A stretch of DNA of 64,000 nt from Diphasiastrum complanatum (GCA_029204225.1 CM055100.1:3323089-3387088), one strand, 5' to 3'; shown: positions 1 to 10,725, counted from the stretch's first letter. Notes: generated by a model from the sequence alone, not told the origin. Numbers and translations: made by a program.

Positions 1-97
1 GTGCCGCCCTGGTACCGCTGGTCTGAGGGCGGCACCATAACCGCGGTACCACCATTATGGTACCGCGGTACCATAATGGTGGTACCACGTGCCACTA

Positions 98-135
<38 letters not shown>

Positions 136-400
136 TAGGTCCCGTGGTACCAGGTCCCGCGGATCCCGGTACCGCGGTACCATATCGGTCGGCGGTACCA
201 AAAAAAAAAAAATTTTTTTTTTTTTTTGCGAAAATAACACGGGAAATTTTTTTTTTTTAATTATATTATGGTACCGCCCTGGTACCGCGGATCCCAGGGC
301 GGTACCGTATCGGCGGTACCACTGTTATGGTACCAGCGGTACCATACCAGCGGTACCACGGGGTACTATGATATATATATATATATATATTTTCAGGCCG
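1..400. repeat. Palindromic GGTACC / (TA)n array
   Basis: The hexamer GGTACC recurs more than a dozen times in about 400 bp, mixed with CCGCGG, two TA microsatellites (about 99-133 and 368-391) and A12/T15 homopolymers. Positions 45-86 form a perfect 42-bp palindrome centred between 65 and 66. A second inverted pair is 270-282 with 294-306. Short reading frames across it are repeat artefacts. It may be the end of a fold-back or DNA element that starts outside the window. Confidence 0.85.
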
Positions 401-606
401 CCAAATTTAGCGGAAGTACTTCCGCTAACTGTCCGCTAAAGCTCCGCCAAGGAAAATGCCCTGATGGGAGCTAGTCCTCTAAACTGTGCTGAATGTTGCT
501 GAAGCAAAGAGATGAAAGCCCTCAGCAAAGAGAGAAAAAAAAAATTAGCAAGGAAAATGGGCGCCCAATTAGAAAATTAGATCTGAATTTCAGCAATAAG
601 GAAAGT
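401..606 (-). other. Leader of an antisense LTR element
   Basis: This stretch lies downstream, in the minus sense, of the primer-binding site at 607-618, so it should be the untranslated leader of the element whose 5' LTR is 619-1005. No coding similarity is visible. The element is cut off on its left by the GGTACC array. Confidence 0.45.
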
Positions 607-618
607 GCTCTGATACCA
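607..618 (-). promoter_or_regulatory. Primer-binding site (initiator tRNA-Met type)
   Basis: Read on the minus strand this is TGGTATCAGAGC, complementary to the 3' end of plant initiator tRNA-Met. It directly abuts the LTR end at 619 with no spacer. Confidence 0.85.
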
Positions 619-1005
619 AGTTACGAATACAGCCACGACTGATCTAGAGCTAAGCTATGAAAGCATCACATAAGCAAGACTTAACCCAAGAAAACAGGAA
701 AGAGAGATTAAGGAGACTAAAGAGAGAGATCAATATCATCAGCTGAATAACAAATGACACAGATTCCCTACTTATAGCCTAAAGGAAGTCCTAGAAAGGA
801 AGCTTCCAGTGGCAAGGGCCCAACTGGGAGGGATAATAGTGTGCCCTCCAAGAAGGCCCCCACTCTCCAATAATATGTCCAAATGTAATGAATAATAAGG
901 CCCAAGGCTCCAACCATAAAGTCTAAGTGTCAGTAATGAATAAAAAAGGGCCCAAGGCGCTTATGCATAAAGTAAAGTACATGTAAATGGACCGAGTCCA
1001 TAACT
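619..1005 (-). mobile_element. 5' LTR of an antisense retrotransposon (AGTTA...TAACT family)
   Basis: On the minus strand this 387-bp LTR begins AGTTATGGACTCGG and ends CGTAACT next to the primer-binding site. It is clearly homologous, inverted, to the solo LTR at 27838-28288 and to the LTRs of element W (17509-20454). Shared blocks include the gctctagatcag motif and the repeated tcatagctt motif near the 3' end. The termini are AG...CT instead of the usual TG...CA. Confidence 0.8.
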
Positions 1006-1440
1006 CTGCACGTGACTAAATAACTGTGTGACTAGAAATACAAATATCCTCTAAGTAAAAAAAATGCAAGACCCACAATCCATGTCATATATGTGCTAGT
1101 TATAGGCCCAATAGGCCAGTAGTCCATAAGTTACTTAGTACAAGTCTTTGGCTGATTGCCCTAGGTCTTTTCTAGAATTTGATGAAGGTCAATTTGTTTA
1201 CCTCCACCTATCTTTTGCACGCCATAAGTTTGTCTAGGGAAAATTGCCTGCCTGTTATTAGAACCCTTTCAAAATTCTGGACAAGCCTAGCCTTGTCACA
1301 TATTGCTTGCAATTTCCTAATACTACTCGCACTTGTGATATTTTTCATGTTAGTCTACTTTGCTCTTAAGTATTTCCTGTGAACTTTATAATATTGTTTT
1401 TCCTACTGATCCTAAGCTCTTTCATTTTCTACGTGCTTCC
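1006..1440. other. No gene seen
   Basis: AT-rich sequence between an antisense LTR and a gypsy tail. Only short, low-complexity frames occur, and none has recognisable domains. Confidence 0.5.
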
Positions 1441-1800
1441 ATTTTACAGGTTAGGTTCTTACCATGTCGGCGTTGCAAACTTGTTCAGTTTCTTGTCCAA
1501 TGGGATGGTAGTCCGCTTGAAGATGCTGCGTAGGAGTCTCTGGATGTGTTTGTGCACACCACATTATCACCCAAGCAAGCTTGCGCTCTTCGTGCTAGTG
1601 TTTAAGATCACACTACTATTGATACTATTGCTAATGTTCTTGATGATGTTTTTGATGGTTCTCTGACTATTCATGATCCATCCATTGTTGTTGGTTTTGT
1701 TGTCGATGCTCCTGATGCTCTTATTCCTGCTTCAAATATCTCTAATCTCCATATTGCTGACACACATGATGCTCTGCCTACACCAGTAGTTACCTACTGA
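1441..1800 (+). pseudogene. Gypsy chromovirus polyprotein C-terminus (chromodomain relic)
   Basis: In one frame near 1486-1545 the sequence reads FLVQWDGSPLEDAA, then a stop where the chromodomain family has Trp, then ESLDVF. This is the end of a chromodomain as carried at the integrase C-terminus of Ty3/gypsy chromoviruses. After the broken Trp codon (TAG) an acidic Asp/Ala/Val-rich tail continues with one more break to a stop near 1800. The usual polypurine tract follows at 2027-2038, so this is the 3' end of an older element whose 5' part is absent. The family is clear from the Leu-x-x-Trp-x-Gly core; the exact lineage is not. Confidence 0.65.
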
Positions 1801-2038
1801 AATTTCTCTTATTACTATTAGCGTAAGATAATATTCTCTGTGCAAAAATATAAAGCACAAGCTTCGTGTTATGACAAGCAAATTGTTCTGCAACTGTAGG
1901 GGTTTAGCTTTTGAGCTAACACTACTAGCACAAAATTACAACCCAAGAAAGAAAATAATGAACAACGATACAAAAGTAGCTCTAGTTGTTTAAAATATCA
2001 AAGCTTGCCTTGAGGGCAATGATTTAAGAAGGGGGAGT
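1801..2038 (+). other. 3' untranslated region and polypurine tract of the relic
   Basis: Non-coding DNA ending in a purine run (aagaagggggag, 2027-2038) that directly precedes an LTR-like start at 2039. This is the arrangement expected of a plus-strand priming site. Confidence 0.6.
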
Positions 2039-2290
2039 ATTATGGACATACATTACATGGTCCAAATTTCTTCGATATGGCCATATGATTAGGGTCTCAT
2101 AAAAAGGGCCTATGGGCCCTTTTTATCCATGTATTGGCCTTGGGCCCTATTTGGTCACATTTTAAGGACTTGGTTATATTGATTTGGAGTGGGGGCCCTC
2201 CTATTGGGCGGCCGCACTATTTTCTATGGAGGTTCATTCTACGCACCGGCCTTTTAGGATTCACGAGCTTGGAGAGACTGGCTTGTGACA
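2039..2290 (+). mobile_element. Composite 5' LTR of element E1
   Basis: The left part starts TATTATGGACATAC and carries GGGCCC-rich blocks shared with 7353-7500 and 27838-28288. The last ~70 bp (from about 2220) instead match the 3' end of the Y-type LTR (aggattcacgagcttggag, ending CTTGTGACA). A primer-binding site follows at 2293. The hybrid structure points to recombination between two LTR families. Confidence 0.65.
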
Positions 2291-2292
2291 AT

Positions 2293-2305
2293 TGGTATCA
2301 GAGCC
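2293..2305 (+). promoter_or_regulatory. Primer-binding site of E1
   Basis: TGGTATCAGAGCC, the initiator tRNA-Met complement, lies 2 bp after the LTR end and marks E1 as a plus-strand element. Confidence 0.85.
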
Positions 2306-3046
2306 TCGTTCTAGAGAGAGAATAGCTCGTTCTAGAGAGAGAAAGTGGAGAAAACATCAATTTTCTTAGTTGTTTTTGGGGGATTGCAAAAGGAGAAGTG
2401 GGGGAATTGATGCCTTGCACTGGATCGCTGGTGAATAAGGAGCTTTTGCCTCGATTTGAGCCAAAAAAACAGGGATTTACAGATTTGAAAAAAAATTGAA
2501 CATGAAAAAATGAATTTTGTAAAAAACTGAAAATGGCCATAACTTTATGCTTATCGGATTGCTATGAGATTTCGGCAGGTGCTTGGGGGTGCTGAATTGC
2601 TGCTAGGGAGGCTGCAAATCTGAGAAAAGATTCTGAAATCACTGATTTTGCTCAAAAAAAACAGATTTTGGACGTTTTTTTAGAGCTTTTTCATATCTTT
2701 TCCGCCGTATGTCCGTTTGACCTAAGATTTGGTACGGAGCATGCTCACAGGAGGGCGACCTACTACAATAGGACCTTCAGCTTGTTTGTAGACCTGAGCG
2801 TGCATAAGTTCGCATCGATTTGGTGCTGTTTTTTCACCTATTTTAGCAAAAAGTCGACAGAACTTCAAATTTTTCAGGCAACTTATTCATCGGTCATCCA
2901 TACTACGTCTTTGGAAATCAGGGAGTGATCTAGCTTTGCTGATTCATTTTACTTTTTGTTTTCCCTTTTCACAAGAAAAATCATTTTTGTTGTTTTTTGT
3001 GTACATTCAGAAAGAGACTTTGTTTTTTCTGTGCTTTTTGTTTGTT
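2306..3046 (+). other. Untranslated leader of E1
   Basis: Leader between primer-binding site and gag start, beginning with ctctagagagaga-type repeats also found in element Y after 16703. No long conserved frame is visible. Confidence 0.55.
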
Positions 3047-4160
3047 ATGGAAGACGACCGTGTCGATATACCTCTCAGCCCTCTTGTTGCCCTCCAATCA
3101 CCACCACCCAGCCCTGTGCTTAGCCTTGACCGTAATCCGCCTACAATGGCTGCTCATTCGCTTGCTGGTACTTTTCCTTCTGTGCAAGCTCGTATGGATA
3201 GTGTGGAGAAGACCGTCGCAGAGATGCGAGCGATGTTGGTAGCTGGTGGTTATGCGTCTTCCTCGTAGTATGCTTCGCGTTATCCGTCTTTTGCTGTTCG
3301 TCCTCTGTTACCTCCACCTTACCCAGAAGACAAAGATATTAAGCCTACCCGTTTCGCAGGAAAAACTCCCGAACGCAGTACTAATATCGTAGATCAGTGG
3401 GTGCGTAAGTGGGAGGAATATTTTGATTTGAAGCGGTCCCCAACTGATGAGGGTTGGCGGGTCCGCGAAGTTGCTTACCATTTCATTGATTTTGCTGATA
3501 GGTGGTGGCGCAAGTTGTTAAAGTCTAATTAGGCTCCATCCACCTGGCTTGAGTTCAAGCGAGCTTTCAGAGCTCAGTTTATTCCTCCACATGAGCATGT
3601 GCGTGCGACGGATGCTTGGCTTTTGCATCGTCAAAGGCAATACATGGTGCAGGAATATGCCGATAGGTATCGTGAGACGCTTATCAAGATTTCAGAAGAG
3701 ATTCTTGAGTGGCTAGTAGTCCACAGGTTCATATTTGGCCTTCGTGAAAGTTGAGGCCTTCAGTGCTTAATGAAGGGTGCAAAACCTTAGAAGAGGCAGT
3801 TGCTACAGCTCTCAACTTGGAAGGTAATGTGTGCACCAAGGCTGAATCTGGAGCACCAAGCTGGCCTCAGAAGAAGATGTTGTGAAAGTCTGGCCAAGTT
3901 GGTCAGAAAGGCTTTTCGCGGATCCTATCCAGATGCAGCAAACTTTGAAGCGCAAGGCGGGATCTCCTATGGCTCGTCGTGCTTATGACAGGTCTCCCCT
4001 TAGTCCTGAGCAAAAGGAAAAGGCCAAGAAAGACGGATTATGCTTTTTCTGTCTTGGCAAGCATCTTTTCAAAGATTGTCCTCGACATATGGGCAAGAAG
4101 CTCCATGTTATGCAACGTCAAGATGAGAGCAAGGATGAGGAAATTTTGGATGTTGGTAAG
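3047..4160 (+). pseudogene. gag: E1 gag (broken)
   Basis: The capsid precursor starts at ATG 3047 (MEDDRVDIP). An in-frame TAG near 3266 is followed by typical Retrotrans_gag sequence in the same frame: FAGKTPERSTNIVDQW, a DRWW motif, then FIPPHEHVRATDAW. A second TAG near 3530 and a third break at about 3752 follow, after EWLVVHRFIFGL. The nucleocapsid zinc knuckle [13 protein letters not shown] (4041-4079) is in another frame and has the unusual spacing C-x2-C-x3-H-x4-C. The same gag is found in Y and Z. At least three disabling changes make this copy non-functional. Confidence 0.8.
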
Positions 4161-4950
4161 TAATGATGAGGACACTCGTCGTGTCATGACTATTTCGGTG
4201 CGGAAGCTTGTTCCAGAGGCACCAGTTTGTTATTTGTCCAACAAGGCGTGGGAAGCTTATCAGTTTCCAGATAATGAACTGATATGCATGAGGGGGAAGC
4301 TGGAAGGTCATGACGTGCTCGTCTTGTTTGTGACACCGGTTCCTCGCATAATATTATTAATTCTCACGAGGTGAGGAAGTTTCGCTTAGCTATTGTTCCA
4401 TCTGATTACCGGTATACTGTTGAGATGCCAGATGGTAAGGGAACCGAGGTTTGGGATGAAAGAATCTCTCGGGCATCTATTCAGACATATATCGAGAAGT
4501 TAGATTTTGAAATTACTAAACTAGCCAAGTTTGATATTGTACTTGGTAAGCGGTGGCATGCAAGTAAGCAGCCCGCTATAGATTTTAAGTTACATGTGTA
4601 TAAGTTTGGGCATGAGGGTATGTCTCATGTCTTAAAGGGGGAGAGACCATCTGTTGAGGGTCCTCTTGTTACCTGTATGCAAATAAAGAGAATGAAGATT
4701 CAGTATTTGTGGTTGTGTTATGTGAATGTTGATTCCAGTTTTGATTCTTATGTTGATAATAATCAGATAAGCACACTCACTAATAAACCACAAGAAGCTT
4801 CATTTACTTTTCCATCCCCTATTGCACATGCATTTTCATTACAGCCTAGATGTGACCCAACAAGCGAGTTGGAGAAGTCCATCCGCACTCAGTTTAAACA
4901 CGTGCTAATTAGTAATATGCCAGAGGGATTGCCGCCTAGTCGGAACGTTG
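4161..4950 (+). pseudogene. E1 protease region
   Basis: The aspartic protease motif falls at about 4327-4350 as DTGSS split by a frameshift, since the gag-side frame continues VLVLF into a wrong frame. The frame from 4371 continues with [20 protein letters not shown] and KFDIVLGKRWHA, which corresponds to the DILLG-x-x-W block that closes retroviral-type protease domains. A long spacer leads into RT. The copy in Y at 23840-24120 is nearly identical and also frameshifted late. Confidence 0.75.
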
Positions 4951-5485
4951 ATCGTCGTATTGAGCTCGTTCCAGGGGCAAGTCCGGTATGTAGGCGTCCT
5001 TATAGGATGAGCCTAAAAGAGGAAGAGGAAGTCAGAAAGATGTTGGAGGAGTATCTCAAGCTGGGGTACATCCGTCCAAGTTATTCACCTTTCGCCTCTC
5101 CTATTTTTCTTGTTAAGAAAAAGGATGGTAGTTTTCGGATGTGTAGATTACAGGGGATTGAATAAGATCACTGTAAAGCACAGGTATCCGATGCCCAGGA
5201 TTGATGATCTACTGGATGCGTTGCAAGGTGCAACCATTTTCAGTAAGATAAATCTCAAAAGTGGATACCATCAAATACAGATTTGGGATGAAGACATCCA
5301 GAAGACGGCCTTCTGAACCTGTTTCGGTCATTATGAGTTTTTGGTTATGCCATTTGCGTTAACCAATGCCCCAGCCACGTTCATGATGCTCATGAACGAT
5401 GTCTTGCGAGACTATATGGGCAAGTTTGTCGTCAATTTTATTGACGATATATTAATTTTCAGTAAAGCGGTCAAGGAGACATATC
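4951..5485 (+). pseudogene. E1 reverse transcriptase, truncated
   Basis: The N-terminal RT blocks are clear: [38 protein letters not shown] and [16 protein letters not shown], then [20 protein letters not shown], and the catalytic box [10 protein letters not shown] (FIDD in place of Y-x-D-D) near 5435-5464. A frameshift sits at about 5150 and a stop at 5314-5316. The thumb and the whole RNase H domain are missing: the frame runs from FSKAVKE straight to the linker before integrase at about 5486, an internal in-frame deletion. Confidence 0.85.
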
Positions 5486-6816
5486 TAACATACACCGTGA
5501 AGGATGGTATGTTAATGAGAAATGGAAGAGTTTTCGTGCCAGACGTGAAGGATCTTCGTCGTAAGATACTTCATGAATGCCATGATAGTCCCTGCGCAGG
5601 GCACCCTGGTATTGATAAGACTAGTGAGCTTTTAAGAAGGCATTATTTCTGGCCACGATTGCAGCGAGATGTAAGAGAGTATGTCCAGCATTGCACGGCT
5701 TGTCAAGTGAACAAGGCCGAGAGAGTAAGTCCTTCGGGCTTGCTACATCCACTTGAGATACCTACAGGAAGGTGGGAAAGCATTTCTATGGATTTTATTG
5801 TTGGGCTACCCAAGACCCAGAAGGGATTAAATTCCGTTATGGTAGTGGTAGACAGGTTTTCCAAGATGTCTCACTTCATCGCAACGACCAAGGCACAGCT
5901 CCGCAAGTTGCTGAGTTGTTTATTGAGAATATTGTTAGGTTACATGGCCTTCCGAAGTCCATTGTTTCTGACAAGGATCCCAACTTTACGGGAAATTTCT
6001 GGATTGAGGTGTTCGCCAAGCTGGGTTGCGGATGAGTAGCTCTGAGCAACCTCAAACGGATGGTCAGACAGAGCGAATGAATCAGATCTTGGAAGATATG
6101 CTTAGGGCATATGTTAGTAGTACGCAAACAGACTGGGTAAAGCATTTACCGCTATTGGAGTTCGCGTACAATGATATGAGACATGCGTCCACTGGATTGA
6201 GTCCATTTGAGCTCAATTATGGTTTCAGGCCACTTAGTCCTGCAATCATGGGGATTCCGCATAGGGTACCTAGTGCTGTAGAGTTTTTGGCTCAGATGCA
6301 GCAGAAGCTAGAGATGGCACGAGATAACTTGTCCAAGGCTGTAGCTAGGGCAGAGAGTTATACCCGTGAGAACCGTACCTATCGGGAATTTGAAAATGGA
6401 GATTGGGTGTATTTACTAGTCCCTTCGAAGTCGAAGATGCTACGCACAGGAAAGTGCGCCAAGTTATCTCCTAGGTATTGTGCACCATGGTTGATTTTTA
6501 AGAAGGTGAGCCAAGTAGCTTATAAGCTACAACTACCTGTGGGATGCAAGGTGCATCCAGTATTTCATGTTAGCAAACTGAAGAAATGTTTGCACGATGG
6601 CGATAGCCTGGTGGAAGGTCTAGTGTCTCTAGAGGAGAAAGACACCACAGGTTATGGGCCAAAAAGAATCCTAGATCGAAGGGAGCAACGATTACGGAAT
6701 CGTCTCCTTCAAGAGTATCTAGTAACCTGAAAAGGGCATCCGTTGTCAGATGCTACCTGGGAGACACGACAGGCGTTGCAGAAGTCTTACCCGGAGTTTG
6801 TCATCAAGGACCGATG
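5486..6816 (+). pseudogene. E1 integrase and chromodomain-like tail (broken)
   Basis: The H-H-C-C zinc module is complete ([13 protein letters not shown], then HCTACQVNK, 5572-5715). The catalytic core begins with SMDFIVGLP (first Asp near 5790), and [13 protein letters not shown] holds the second Asp in a shifted frame near 5967. The core then resumes as EQPQTDGQTERMNQ and the GPY-type region LSPRYCAPW. The tail ends with a chromodomain-like EYLVT-stop-KGHPLSDATWE, where TGG has become TGA at about 6728, and then FVIKDR and a stop near 6816. At least two frameshifts plus this stop inactivate it. The Y copy at 25255 keeps the Trp codon. Confidence 0.85.
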
Positions 6817-6821
6817 ACTTG

Positions 6822-6838
6822 CCAGAGGAGGGAAGGAT
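6822..6838 (+). promoter_or_regulatory. Polypurine tract of E1
   Basis: Purine-rich AGAGGAGGGAAGGA run directly before the TGTTAG start of the 3' LTR, shared with Y at 25360-25375. Confidence 0.75.
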
Positions 6839-7213
6839 TGTTAGAGCCCAATTATGGCTCTATCATGATCTCGGCATGGCCGGTTACCAAAGGGCCTGAG
6901 GCCTAGTATTGGCAAGGGTCGGTGACCAACGAGGACATCTGTCCCAAATAGGGATCGGTGCATCACAAGCAGTGATCCGGTGTGGCCGCCTGACAAGCAA
7001 TCAGAGATGCAGTGTGTCTTGACCGTCGAGACCCTAGCCGTCAGCGACGAGATGCTAGTCGACAAGTAGTCGGGGTGACCAAGAGGGTCACACATCTTGG
7101 GCGGGGCACGGGGGTGGTACCTTATGAGTCACTCAGTATTCACAGGGGCCAGGCATGCCAAGTGGACTAGTCACCCACAGGTGGATGCCATGTGCCAGTT
7201 GACGGGAATGGGG
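6839..7213 (+). mobile_element. 3' LTR of E1 (Y-type, truncated)
   Basis: Starts TGTTAGAGCCC and matches the Y LTRs (16312-16703, 25376-25843) through the ttgacggga block, then diverges at about 7213. The 3' end (…CTTGTGACA) is missing here, though the matching piece is present in the left LTR at 2220-2290. Confidence 0.8.
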
Positions 7214-7500
7214 TATCTGTTGTGACGACTTATGTCCTCTCCATCCATATTTCCATTAGTTCATGCTTTATTTAGCATACTTACATTGTTGTTTTTTGAG
7301 ATAGTCATTATGCTTGCTAGCCGGTGGAGGGCTTTGTTTTTTTGCAGGGGAGAGTTATGGACTCGGCTCATTACATTCGTCGCGTCCATTCTTTTATTCT
7401 TTATTATGCATAAGCAGGCCTATGGGCCCTTTTTATTCATGTACTGGCCTTGGGCCCTATTTGGTCACATTTTTAGGACTTGGTCATATTGGTTTATTGC
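7214..7500 (+). mobile_element. W-family 3' internal end plus partial LTR
   Basis: 7217-7280 matches the segment just inside the 3' end of element W (tgtgacgacttatgtcctct, as at 19965). A purine run (gcaggggag, 7344-7352) precedes an LTR that starts AGTTATGGACTCGG at 7353 and breaks off near 7500. Together with 2039-2220 this suggests E1 recombined with, or inserted into, a W-family element. Confidence 0.65.
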
Positions 7501-8739
7501 AACTTTCCAAACTCTATTGGTCTCCTTGGCAAGCTAGGGATCTCTTTACTGTTCTAGGTAATGTGATATTGATAGCCCTTGGTGTTTGTTATATACATGG
7601 CATTTATGGCCTTTATGCATACCTTTGTGTCTCCTTTTGAAGCGAAGTAACCATGTTGCTTGCATCAACATGACATTCCTAGGCTATATGTAAATCAAGA
7701 CATATATTTGCTCCAACGAACACTTTAGCTGTCAGCCAATCTATTGTGCATGTGTCTATATATTGATAATAGATATATTCTTTTCTTCTAGGTGAAATTC
7801 TTTAAAGGGTCGCAAGATCAACAAGATAGGGAAACTCTATGATAGTATAGAATAAGTTTTTCATATTCAATAAAATTATTGTTCCTTCCATTATTTGCTT
7901 TATTGACTTTATGATCAAGTACTCTCAAGGATCTTTCAATAGCCTAAAATATATTTCAAGTACCATGTATAAAATAGATGCTTCATAATGTTGCCACAAT
8001 TGCAAAGACAAGACGGAGAAAAAGCATACCTAAGAAAAGTACTTTGATTCTCAACTTCACTACCAATAGCTTTGATGTCCCTTTATGAGGACCTAAATTT
8101 TCATAGCTAATTAGACATAACTAGTCAGCGATAAATGAACATTTTTTCGACAGTTTGATAGAATGTCTCAATCTAACGCATTCGTCTACATTTTTTGATC
8201 TAGAATTTTCTTCCCAGCTCAGAGGCCTTATTGCCGCATCTTAAGTAGATTTGGGATTCCAATGTGAACTCGTGGACATTAAGGTGGAAGCTATCTTTTA
8301 ACCTTTTGTTTGAACCTATCCAGAGCTTGCTTCTCAAATAAGCTCTTTCCTATGTTCCTCTTAACCACATGTTTCCTTTTCTTCCCTTTCGCTTGCTGTT
8401 TTTGATCTCCTTCAATCTTATCAATCCACTTTTTATGAGTTGTCCACATTACCTCCTACGTGTTATCAAACATCGTATTGACTTTATTCAAAGTGCCTAG
8501 CTTACCTTCGAGCTCCTTATCATGTCTCGTCTTGAACAAGTTGAGGTTGAACGTCAAGTTTTTGATCTATTATAAGTTATAACATAGTCTCATTATTCCT
8601 AGCCAAAGCCCTTTTAGTGCTCCCGTTTTCATTGTTGATAATAGAAGATCGCTCTGAATGTTTATGTATTTTTTATCATGCAGTAAATCATTAAACTATT
8701 CATGATCAATACCTTGTTCCTCATATGGATAGCTTATTT
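7501..8739. other. No gene seen
   Basis: About 1.2 kb of AT-rich DNA without long frames or recognisable motifs. It is probably decayed repeat sequence, but I cannot assign a family. Confidence 0.5.
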
Positions 8740-9770
8740 GATCAGTTAGGTTAAGCCAATTTTTTTTCTAAGATTGATTTGTGCTCTAGCTATTATTAGA
8801 TTTTTATCCACGTAGGTGATGAGTTCAAAACCACTTTGCGTACCTTGATGGGTCTTTATGGATTTTGCATTTTACCTTTTGGTGTCACAAACGGGCCCTG
8901 TACTTTTTAGAATGTCATGAATAATATCGTTGACCATTGATAGGGTTTTGTGCGCTTGTGTATTTTATTCATGTTTTGATGTACAATTTTGATATAATTT
9001 CTCGTACTAGCCATTTACAAGTTGTACTTCAACTGCTCATCACACACCAACTTTTTGCTAAAAAAGAGGTCCAAGAATACTTTTTTTCTTGTGTTCAAAT
9101 TGAATTCTTGGGATTTCTTGTCATTAATGGTATTGTTTCTCTTGATCTAGCGTACAAGATATAGTTCAATGTTGCACACGTATTGATGTTCATGCTGCTG
9201 TATGTTTTTTGGTCTTGCCACTCACTTACAAAAGCCATTTGCCATTTTTCCACCATTGCCCACCCACTTCACACTTTATTACGCAGAGGTAATAGATTTA
9301 AGTAGTCTATGCTTTGTCAAGATGCTTTTTCCAATCTCAAAACTGTTCTTGCTACTACTCTTGGTCTTTCTTTACTTGATTTCAATAAGCTCTTTATTGT
9401 TAAGATTTATGCTAGCATTGTCGTTGTTGGAGTCCTCCTTCGCCAAGATTCTAATGTTATTGCTTATGAGTCTCATTAATTATGTTATGAAATCGGTATT
9501 TTCCTCACAAAAAGATTTGTTAGCCATTATTTATGGCCTTACTAAGTGGTTGCCAATTATATTATATACAATTTCTTTAGCAATTTCATCACCAACTGCA
9601 TTATCATCTTGGTAAGAGCAATGTTGGTGCCAATGCTTTATCTTTTTTGCTCCTCTTCTTTGTACCCTCACTATTATTCTTCCTAATCAGTTTGATATCC
9701 TTCCCTCTGCATATTCTGGTTGTCTTGGTTTTTGCGATGTTTATGCTACTCTTAACCTCCTTCTACTGGC
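8740..9770 (+). pseudogene. Ancient gypsy RT/RNase H relic
   Basis: Read across stops and frameshifts, the plus strand shows the gypsy RT order: a FFSKIDL-like block near 8765, a GVTNGPCTF block near 8885 (family: GLTNAPATF) and MNNIV. Then comes an RNase H-like region near 9310-9480 containing CQDAFSNLKTVLATTLGL, LLDFNKLFIVKIYAS and NVIAYES. The catalytic RT aspartates are not recoverable. It is a very old copy with a stop about every 20-40 codons. Confidence 0.6.
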
Positions 9771-10420
9771 AGTGATAAGGTTATAATTAGAGGTAGAATC
9801 AATGCCGAGAAAGGTGAAACGAAAGCCATCAACCGTGACATATATATGTTATTGGGCACACCTCCTAATGAGGCAAACCAATCAACGACAAAAAGAATGT
9901 CATAAGGCTCAATAGGAATAACATGGAAATCAACTTGGTCAAAAAGATACCGATGTGGTAAGGAAGCCCTTGAAACTTATGAGTATGCTGAGATTAGCCA
10001 CTTCTGCAAAGGATGTAAAACAGGAAGAGCTGTGGTGTGAATTTGATGTTTTGGCTTGTAAAGGAATGAGTTTTCCCAAAATCAACTAGAGCAATGAACT
10101 CACGACCAGCAATATGAACACATAAAAGTATGATGGGGACCGAGTGCTTGACCAAGTAGCATAGGCAAATTGGGCTAAATATTCAGTAGATTCATCAAGA
10201 GCAGCTTCAAGAATCTCTTCAACAATGTAAAGAGAGGAGTCATTAGCGTTAAACATGTCATGAACATGTAGTGTAGCAGGTGGTCGAGGATGTGGACAAT
10301 CACGGTTAAGCTGATAAGGACTATGACAATTGAAACAAATGTTTTTAGCTCAGATTTTAACCATTTCCTGTTGAGAATATTGTTCAAGAACAACATCACG
10401 AGGAACAAAAGGAGGACGCC
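9771..10420 (-). pseudogene. Antisense gag-like fragment with a zinc-knuckle remnant
   Basis: On the minus strand near 10300-10345 one frame reads CFNCHSPYQLNRDC. It resembles a C-x2-C-x4-H-x4-C nucleocapsid knuckle with the His replaced by Gln. It is followed by a Pro-rich stretch and acidic sequence. No flanking pol is visible. The family is uncertain and the rest of the interval is unassigned. Confidence 0.3.
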
Positions 10421-10725
10421 CAGGATGGACCGAAGGAGGAATATTGTGGAAACTGCTAGGAGCATGCTTAAAAGTAAGAATCTTCCAAATTCTTTTTTGT
10501 GGTGAAGCAGTTAAAACAACGGTTTATCTTTTGAATAGACGTCCTACAAAAGTGGTAGGGAATCGAATTCTAGAAGAAGCTTATACAGGTAAGAAACTTA
10601 GTGTAAGTCATTTGAGAGTGTTTGGGAGTATTGCATATGCTCATGTATCTAAGGACATGAGAAGCAAGTTGGATTGAAAGGCAACAAAGTGTTTTATGCT
10701 TGGATACGATGATCAAGAAATGGAG
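10421..10725 (+). pseudogene. Ty1/copia integrase fragment
   Basis: Two overlapping frames carry the second half of a copia integrase: NIVETARSMLKSKNLPNSF, then after a frameshift near 10500 VYLLNRRPTKVVGNRI, SVSHLRVFGSIAYAHV and, past a stop at 10675, KCFMLGYDD. These match the blocks after the catalytic Glu in copia integrases (compare RTLCECAKAM and KGVFVGYSE in the intact copy at 59267-63220). Neither Asp of the catalytic triad is present. It is a truncated relic. Confidence 0.75.

Noticed and set aside
57-474. Frames with Tyr-Ile repeats near the left edge
   Set aside because: They translate the TA microsatellite and the GGTACC array.
606-618. tRNA gene, from the tRNA-like words at several primer-binding sites
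   Set aside because: Only 12-13 bases complementary to a tRNA 3' end are present, always next to an LTR. No cloverleaf follows.
10175-10465. Hydrophobic 96-codon minus frame as a membrane protein
   Set aside because: Another frame of the same strand carries a zinc-knuckle-like motif, so the Leu-rich frame is a shadow.
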